A stretch of DNA of 64,000 bases from UBA3263 sp964528425 (GTDB taxonomy: Bacteria; Bacteroidota; Bacteroidia; Bacteroidales; Muribaculaceae), in contig CAZGTD010000001.1 in assembly GCA_964528425.1 (NCBI GenBank), positions 1 through 64,000 on the forward strand, written 5' to 3'. Under the pieces are notes generated by a model, which saw only the letters and a program-made list of their open reading frames with translations, was not told the DNA's origin and ran no database searches. Position 1 is the stretch's first letter, and every line of letters begins with the position of its first letter. Made by a program: the position numbers and the translations under genes. Positions 59,217 to 64,000 of the stretch are shown piece after piece.

Positions 59217-60531
59217 ACTCCTATTCAATGCAGAAGTAGTTTCCGGCGCCAAGTCGATTAAAAACGGCTGGGTGCTGATCAAAGGCGAAAGAATCGAAGC
59301 GATTGGCAAAGGCCCGGCGCCCGAGGCTGACGAAGCGGAAGATATGCAGGGCGACCTGCTGCTGCCGGGAATGATTGACACCCACGTTCATTTCCGCGAC
59401 CCGGGATTGACCCACAAAGCCGATATGGCCACTGAAACCGCTGCAGCCCTTGCGGGTGGTGTAACGTCATTTTTCGACATGCCCAACACCTCGCCGGCAA
59501 CCACTACCATCGAAGCCTGGGAGGGAAAAATGAAGCGCGCCGAAGAGGTCAGCAAAATAAATTACGCATTTTTTATAGGTGCGACCAACTCCAATCTTGA
59601 GAGCGAACTGCTCAAAGCCGACTATAGCCGCATTCCCGGAGTTAAGCTCTTTTTAGGTTCATCGACCGGTAACCTGCTTGTTGATGACAGTTCGGCCCTT
59701 ACGCGACTGTTTGCCGAGATTAAAGTGCCGATTGCAGTCCACGCCGAAGATAACAAGCGCATATCCCTGCATACGTCTATAGCTCGCGAAATATTTGGTA
59801 GTGAGCCCGTGCCGGTAGAATTTCATTCGCTGATTCGCGATTCGCGAGCATGCCTTGACTCCACTATGGCTGCCATAGAACTGGCCCGCAAAGGCGGCGC
59901 CCGTCTGCATTTGCTGCATATTTCAACCGCTGCCGAAACGCGCCTGCTGCGCGATTATAAACCGGAGTGGTTGACTGCTGAAACCTGCATCCAGTACCTT
60001 ACTTTTTCGGATGCCGATTATGAAACGCACGGCACACGCATCAAGTGCAATCCCGCCATTAAATCCTCGACCGACCGCACTGCACTGCGCAAGGCATTGA
60101 AAGATGGCGTTATTGACACTGTTGCCTCGGACCATGCACCACACCTTTTATCCGAGAAACAGGGCGACGCCCTGACGGCGCCAAGCGGAATGCCGAATAT
60201 CCAATTTCAGCTACCTCTGCTTCTGGATTTATTTAAACCGGCCGAAGTGGCCAGGATGACAGCCAAGCGCCCGGCCGAGATATTCGGTATTGTAGACCGT
60301 GGTGAACTGCGCAGCGGAGCCTACGCCGATATAGTAAGAGTCAGTCGCCAGCCGCATGTCATCACCGATGCAGATTCGCTGAGCCGATGCAGTTGGACCC
60401 CGGCCGCCGGCATTGAAACCGGCCATATAGTAAAAGAAACATATTTGAACGGCACACTTGCTTTCAGCAACGGCGAGGTGCTTCCGGTTAAAGTTGCAAA
60501 ACCACTTATTTTCAATCATAAAAATCAATGA
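59209..60531 (+). CDS. pyrC: Dihydroorotase
   Basis: A 440-aa amidohydrolase starting with GTG 59209. GMIDTHVHFRDPGLTHK gives the HxH metal ligands, GGVTSFFDMPNTSP and KLFLGSSTGNLL (bridging Lys), HAEDNKRI, LLHISTAAET and ASDHAPHLL complete the active site. It closes carbamoyl-aspartate to dihydroorotate in pyrimidine synthesis. This class I form has the usual length. It overlaps ddl by 4 nt (ATGA). Confidence 0.94.
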   Translation: MSKLLFNAEVVSGAKSIKNGWVLIKGERIEAIGKGPAPEADEAEDMQGDLLLPGMIDTHVHFRDPGLTHKADMATETAAALAGGVTSFFDMPNTSPATTTIEAWEGKMKRAEEVSKINYAFFIGATNSNLESELLKADYSRIPGVKLFLGSSTGNLLVDDSSALTRLFAEIKVPIAVHAEDNKRISLHTSIAREIFGSEPVPVEFHSLIRDSRACLDSTMAAIELARKGGARLHLLHISTAAETRLLRDYKPEWLTAETCIQYLTFSDADYETHGTRIKCNPAIKSSTDRTALRKALKDGVIDTVASDHAPHLLSEKQGDALTAPSGMPNIQFQLPLLLDLFKPAEVARMTAKRPAEIFGIVDRGELRSGAYADIVRVSRQPHVITDADSLSRCSWTPAAGIETGHIVKETYLNGTLAFSNGEVLPVKVAKPLIFNHKNQ

Positions 60532-61721
60532 AGACCAATATAGGCGTATTCTTCGGCGGTAGGTCGACCGAACATGAAATCTCAGTCATTTCCGCATCTC
60601 AGGCAATGGCTGCCATTGATCGCTCGAAATTCGACGTAACACCTATTTATATAACCAAACAAGGCCGATGGTATACCGGCGAAGCGCTGCTCGACGTAAG
60701 CAACTACCGTAATGTTAATGAGTTGCTAAAAAAATGCACCGAGGTTTACATGAAGCCAATCTACGGCGACTATAACCTTTATCGTTCCAATCCCGGTTTT
60801 TTTGACCGCAAAGGCATCGTTAGCCGACTGGACGTTGTTATTCCGGTGCTTCACGGCTCTAACGGCGAAGACGGCATATTTGAAGGAGTGCTTGACTCTA
60901 TCGGCATACCCTATGCCGGCTGCAACGTACTTGCCTCGGCCAACGGCATGGATAAAATCACCATGAAGATGATTCTGTCAGCCGCAGGCATCCCGGTTGT
61001 TGATTATGTATGGTTTACCGATAAGCAATGGTTTAACAAACGCGAAGAAATTATCAACAGTATTGAGTCGGCTCTCGGCTATCCGGTAATCGTTAAACCC
61101 GCAAACCTCGGCAGCTCCGTGGGTATCGCAACCGCCCATAACCGCGAGGAACTGCTTGAAAAGGTTTCTGATGCCGAACGCTATTCGACTCGCATTATAG
61201 TTGAACATTTGCTAAGCGACATGCAGGAGATAAACTGCTCTGTTCTGGGCGATTGCAACGATTACCAGACCTCTGTGCTCGAAGAACCGCTACGCGGAAC
61301 GGAATTTCTGACCTATGAGGAAAAATATTGCGGTGGCGGCTCAAAAGGCGGAGCAAAAGGTATGCAGCGCTCAATGAAGCGCATACCCGCCGAACTGCCC
61401 GACGATATTACCAAGAAAATACAGTATCTTGCCGGTGAGACATTTCGCCAGCTCGGTTGCCACGGCGTTAGTCGTGTCGACGTTATGATTGACCGCACCG
61501 ACGGTGAAATCTACGTTAACGAAATCAACACTATTCCGGGCTCCCTTAGTTTTTATCTTTGGGAAGCAACAGGTATTCCTTTCGCCAAACTGATGGAAAC
61601 GCTCGTAGATCTGGCCGTTAAGCGCAAACGCGCTATGGAACTCAAAACCGTTAGCTACGACCAGAATATCTTTGCACTGGGAGGCGGAACTAAAGGTGGC
61701 GTCAAGGGCGCCAAGCAATGA
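60528..61721 (+). CDS. ddl: D-alanine--D-alanine ligase
   Basis: A 397-aa ATP-grasp enzyme. IGVFFGGRSTEHEISVISAS is the N-terminal signature; VLHGSNGEDGIFEGVLDSIG, PVIVKPANLGSSVGIATAHN, and GVSRVDVMIDRTDGEIYVNE INTIPGSLSF (split) hold substrate- and Mg-binding residues. It makes the D-Ala-D-Ala end of murein precursors. The C-terminus carries an extra Gly-rich GGGTKGGVKGAKQ tail. It overlaps tilS by 4 nt. Confidence 0.95.
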   Translation: MKTNIGVFFGGRSTEHEISVISASQAMAAIDRSKFDVTPIYITKQGRWYTGEALLDVSNYRNVNELLKKCTEVYMKPIYGDYNLYRSNPGFFDRKGIVSRLDVVIPVLHGSNGEDGIFEGVLDSIGIPYAGCNVLASANGMDKITMKMILSAAGIPVVDYVWFTDKQWFNKREEIINSIESALGYPVIVKPANLGSSVGIATAHNREELLEKVSDAERYSTRIIVEHLLSDMQEINCSVLGDCNDYQTSVLEEPLRGTEFLTYEEKYCGGGSKGGAKGMQRSMKRIPAELPDDITKKIQYLAGETFRQLGCHGVSRVDVMIDRTDGEIYVNEINTIPGSLSFYLWEATGIPFAKLMETLVDLAVKRKRAMELKTVSYDQNIFALGGGTKGGVKGAKQ

Positions 61722-62962
61722 CTTTTGAGCAACGAATCGCCCGATTCATTGCCTCCGAGCGTTTGTTGACCCCGGGGGCAAAAGTAATCGTAGGGCTGAG
61801 CGGCGGCGCAGACTCTGCGGCGCTGCTCGCCATTTTAACGGCATTAGGCTACCGATGTGTGGCCGTTCACTGCCATTTCGGGCTAAGAGGAGCTGAAGCC
61901 GACCGCGACCTGAGGCATTCGGAATCGCTTGCCGTGCGGCTCGGATGCGAATTTCGAAGCGTTAAATTCAATACCCGGCAATATATGGCGAACCACGGCA
62001 TTTCAGCCGAAATGGCATGTCGCGAACTGCGCTACGATTATTTCGAGAAGCTGCGTCAGGAAGAAAACGCCGAGGCTATCGCTGTTGGCCACCACCGCAG
62101 CGACAACATTGAAACATTCTTTCTTAATCTTTTGCGGGGTTCGGGAATACACGGCCTGCGGGGAATGCTGCCGAAGCGCGACCATATAATCCGGCCGCTG
62201 CTCGAAAGCTCGCGCACTGAAATAGAAACATACCTTAACCAGAGAGGTATCGCGTACATTACCGACTCGTCTAACCTATCGGATGATTTCAAACGCAATA
62301 AACTCCGAAACCGGATTATTCCGCTGATTGAGGCGGAACTGCCCGGAGCCATCGATGCAATTGAACGCTCAATCGCCAACCTGCGCGGAAATGAGGAACT
62401 CTATAACCGTCTGATTCCGCAACGGAGCGACTCGCTGCTCAACGTTTCGCCTACCCTACTCCACGAATGGCTGTCGCCGCTCGGATTCAACTCCGATCAA
62501 TGCCGCCGGCTTCTCACTTCAGTGCCCGGAGCAGAATTCCGCTCGCCGACACAAAGACTGACCGTTTGCTCTGGTAAACGTTATGTCCTCGACGATCTCT
62601 CACCAAAAATTGAAAAGCCCCGACTGAAAGGCCGTATATTCAAACGGCCCGAAAAATTCCGGCCGAAACCTAACAACATCTATCTCGACGCTGACGCTAT
62701 TCCGCGGAATGCAGTATGGGAGCTGCGTCCATGGCGTCCCGGTGACCGAATGCGTCCTTTCGGCATGAAAGGAACTAAACCGGTTTCTGATCTGCTCGCC
62801 GCAGCAGGTATTGCGGCGTCGCGACGTCCGGAATCTTTCGTTCTTACTCTCAACGACGAAATAATCTGGGCCGTAGGAGTTCGAGCCTCTGCCCTCTACC
62901 CCGTTACAGACAAAACCCTTAATATCATAGAACTAAGCCATGAAACAGGAAATTCTCACTGA
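61718..62962 (+). CDS. tilS: tRNA(Ile)-lysidine synthase
   Basis: A 414-aa N-type ATP pyrophosphatase with the PP-loop VIVGLSGGADSAALLAIL near residues 22-39, VGHHRSDNIETFFLNLLRGS near 122-141 and NKLRNRIIPLIE. The C-terminal TilS substrate domain ends with RPGDRMRPFGMKGTKPVSDL. It attaches lysine to C34 of tRNA-Ile so that it reads AUA. Its end overlaps cdd by 23 nt. Confidence 0.95.
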   Translation: MTFEQRIARFIASERLLTPGAKVIVGLSGGADSAALLAILTALGYRCVAVHCHFGLRGAEADRDLRHSESLAVRLGCEFRSVKFNTRQYMANHGISAEMACRELRYDYFEKLRQEENAEAIAVGHHRSDNIETFFLNLLRGSGIHGLRGMLPKRDHIIRPLLESSRTEIETYLNQRGIAYITDSSNLSDDFKRNKLRNRIIPLIEAELPGAIDAIERSIANLRGNEELYNRLIPQRSDSLLNVSPTLLHEWLSPLGFNSDQCRRLLTSVPGAEFRSPTQRLTVCSGKRYVLDDLSPKIEKPRLKGRIFKRPEKFRPKPNNIYLDADAIPRNAVWELRPWRPGDRMRPFGMKGTKPVSDLLAAAGIAASRRPESFVLTLNDEIIWAVGVRASALYPVTDKTLNIIELSHETGNSH

Positions 62963-63410
62963 ATATGAAGTTCTTACGCCCGAAGAACTGACACCGAAGG
63001 AACAGCAACTCGTTGATTTTGCCAAGAAGGCCACTTACCGCAGCTATGCCCCCTATAGTAAATTCCGCGTCGGAGCCGCTATTTTGCTTGACAACGACGA
63101 GATAGTTTGCGGGGCAAACCAGGAAAACGTTGCTTTTCCGAGCGGAACGTGCGCCGAACGCACCGCTTGCTTCTATGCCCACGCCCAATATCCCGATGCC
63201 AAATTCAAGACCATAGCTATTGCCGCACGCGGGGTTGACGGCGAGTCTTTGGCTGAGCCGATTTCGCCTTGTGGAGCGTGTCGCCAATCGCTGCTGCAAT
63301 ACGAATTACTTGCAGAGCACCCGGTTAGCGTACTTCTGGTTGGACGCACTAAGATTCTGCGCCTCCCCTCCATCCGCTCGCTGCTTCCCTTCGCCTTCAC
63401 CACCCTCTAA
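62940..63410 (+). CDS. cdd: Cytidine deaminase
   Basis: A 156-aa protein. YAPYSKFRVGAAILLDNDE, FPSGTCAERTACFYAHA (zinc Cys and catalytic Glu of the CAE motif) and ISPCGACRQSLLQYE (PCGACRQ zinc Cys pair) define it. It deaminates cytidine and deoxycytidine. It starts inside the end of tilS (23-nt overlap) and closes the ompH-to-cdd run. Confidence 0.95.
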   Translation: MKQEILTEYEVLTPEELTPKEQQLVDFAKKATYRSYAPYSKFRVGAAILLDNDEIVCGANQENVAFPSGTCAERTACFYAHAQYPDAKFKTIAIAARGVDGESLAEPISPCGACRQSLLQYELLAEHPVSVLLVGRTKILRLPSIRSLLPFAFTTL

Positions 63411-63454
63411 CAATGCCTAAGGTTATTCTTTCCGGATTTTTTCGGGAGGGGTTG

Positions 63455-63485
63455 TTTGGCGGGTGGAGAATTTTTCGTAAATTTG
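63455..63485 (+). promoter_or_regulatory. Promoter of nusB
   Basis: TTTG (63455-63458), 19 nt, TAAATTTG (63478-63485), about 37 nt upstream of the start codon. Confidence 0.8.
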
Positions 63486-63522
63486 CAGTCACAAAAAGAA
63501 CATTTAAACGCAACAACAGCTC

Positions 63523-64000
63523 ATGGTAAACCGCGTTATCATACGCTTGAAAGTAGTTCAACTTCTTTATAGTTATTTACTTTCTAAGAGCGACTTTAAG
63601 GTTGAGATGCCCTCCGAGACATCCTCGCCCGACCGCAAATATGCTTATCAGGCCTACGCCGAACTCCTTTTGCTTATTCTGGAACTTTCGGGAGTTAACG
63701 TAACCAAATCCATAAATAAATTTCACGACAAGGCCGATTCGGAAAATTTGCGTTTTTATCGCACTAATTTCAGCGAAGCCCTCCGCGAAAATCCCGACAT
63801 CCGCACTCTGATCGACACTCATGCCGAACGGATGCGCTCTTATGATTCATTGGTTGGTCCACTGGCCGATAAGTTACGCACGTTGCCTGCCTACCGCACG
63901 TTTGTAAAGGCGAAACGCTCGCAGGTTACTCCATCTGATGAGATCGAATTCTGGACAGCCGCACTGCGCGCCATATGTAAGTATCCGGAGGTGATTGAAG
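63523..64000 (+). CDS. nusB: NusB transcription antitermination factor, N-terminal part
   Basis: The first 159 codons of a gene that runs off the window. MVNRVIIRLKVVQLLYSYLL is the N-terminal Bacteroidota NusB pattern (normally RxxAxQxLY), and the frame continues with a long helical extension (residues 20-140, e.g. FYRTNFSEALRENPDI) that makes Bacteroidota NusB roughly 300 aa, twice the E. coli size. The canonical NusB fold is expected beyond the edge. NusB with NusE binds boxA RNA in rRNA antitermination. A consensus promoter lies upstream, separate from cdd. Confidence 0.85.
   Translation, partial: MVNRVIIRLKVVQLLYSYLLSKSDFKVEMPSETSSPDRKYAYQAYAELLLLILELSGVNVTKSINKFHDKADSENLRFYRTNFSEALRENPDIRTLIDTHAERMRSYDSLVGPLADKLRTLPAYRTFVKAKRSQVTPSDEIEFWTAALRAICKYPEVIE

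Noticed and set aside
1..64000. CRISPR array, insertion sequence or intact prophage
   Set aside because: No regularly spaced repeats, no transposase or integrase ORF and no structural phage genes are present.

Overview
The window comes from the chromosome of a Gram-negative Bacteroidales bacterium; a Muribaculaceae-like gut commensal is my best guess. The evidence is: promoters of the Bacteroidota type (TTTG, 18-20 nt, TAnnTTTG) in front of many genes; no Shine-Dalgarno dependence; a Mfa1/Mfa2-type fimbrial locus with DUF3575 and DUF3868 genes; a TamL-type lipoprotein, the CTC form of ribosomal protein L25, KorAB, GH97, and DUF5715, DUF5063 and DUF5106 proteins. Everything beyond about 1.97 kb looks like a stable, densely packed core genome. 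The first 2 kb are AT-richer and hold the wreck of a mobile or defence-type island.

Layout. 0-2 kb: an inverted-repeat element, a DUF2075-like gene with an internal deletion, a truncated GIY-YIG nuclease and a lone VirE-N (BT4734/BF3469-type) protein. 2.0-13.4 kb: a nitroreductase, then a seven-gene surface fimbria operon (DUF3575, DUF3868/OmpA-TPR, Mfa1-type fimbrillin, Mfa2-type anchor, accessory lipoprotein, 1160-aa DUF4906-like subunit, DUF5106/thioredoxin-fold lipoprotein). A 9-G tract sits at the -33 position of its promoter, and a 16-bp stem-loop separates the fimbrillin and anchor genes. 13.4-13.65 kb: tRNA-Ser(GCT) with a broken tRNA-like duplicate and two copies of its terminator. 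13.75-31.6 kb: cell-wall and envelope genes (dipeptide epimerase, PAP2 phosphatase with a long structured leader, MltG, NagA, flippase, a nucleotidyltransferase-aminotransferase fusion, imelysin-like lipoprotein, TamL), followed by a HAD phosphatase, MATE, PatB, DUF3737, a mini CcsA and a Rid-type protein. 31.9-34.1 kb: a glycosyltransferase and an 81-aa gene with a decayed tandem copy, in the loosest DNA of the window. 34.1-46.5 kb: rplY-pth-S4, then a long minus-strand run (yicC, gmk, nadD, DUF5063, cdsA, wzi, lipoprotein, korA, korB) and NDH-2 divergent from DUF5715. 46.6-57.7 kb: a minus-strand run pepD, muramidase, LTA-synthase-like, GH97, nfo, metF, metH. 57.8-64 kb: ompH, DPM1-like, pyrC, ddl, tilS, cdd, then nusB cut by the window edge.

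Most operon genes overlap by 1-23 nt. Two genome-level features recur. All five convergent protein-gene pairs after the fimbrial locus are separated by no more than 6 bp. Several genes have the -7 promoter box only 4-8 nt before a start codon that the protein sequence fixes, which implies leaderless or nearly leaderless mRNAs. I saw no CRISPR array, rRNA, complete insertion sequence or intact prophage.
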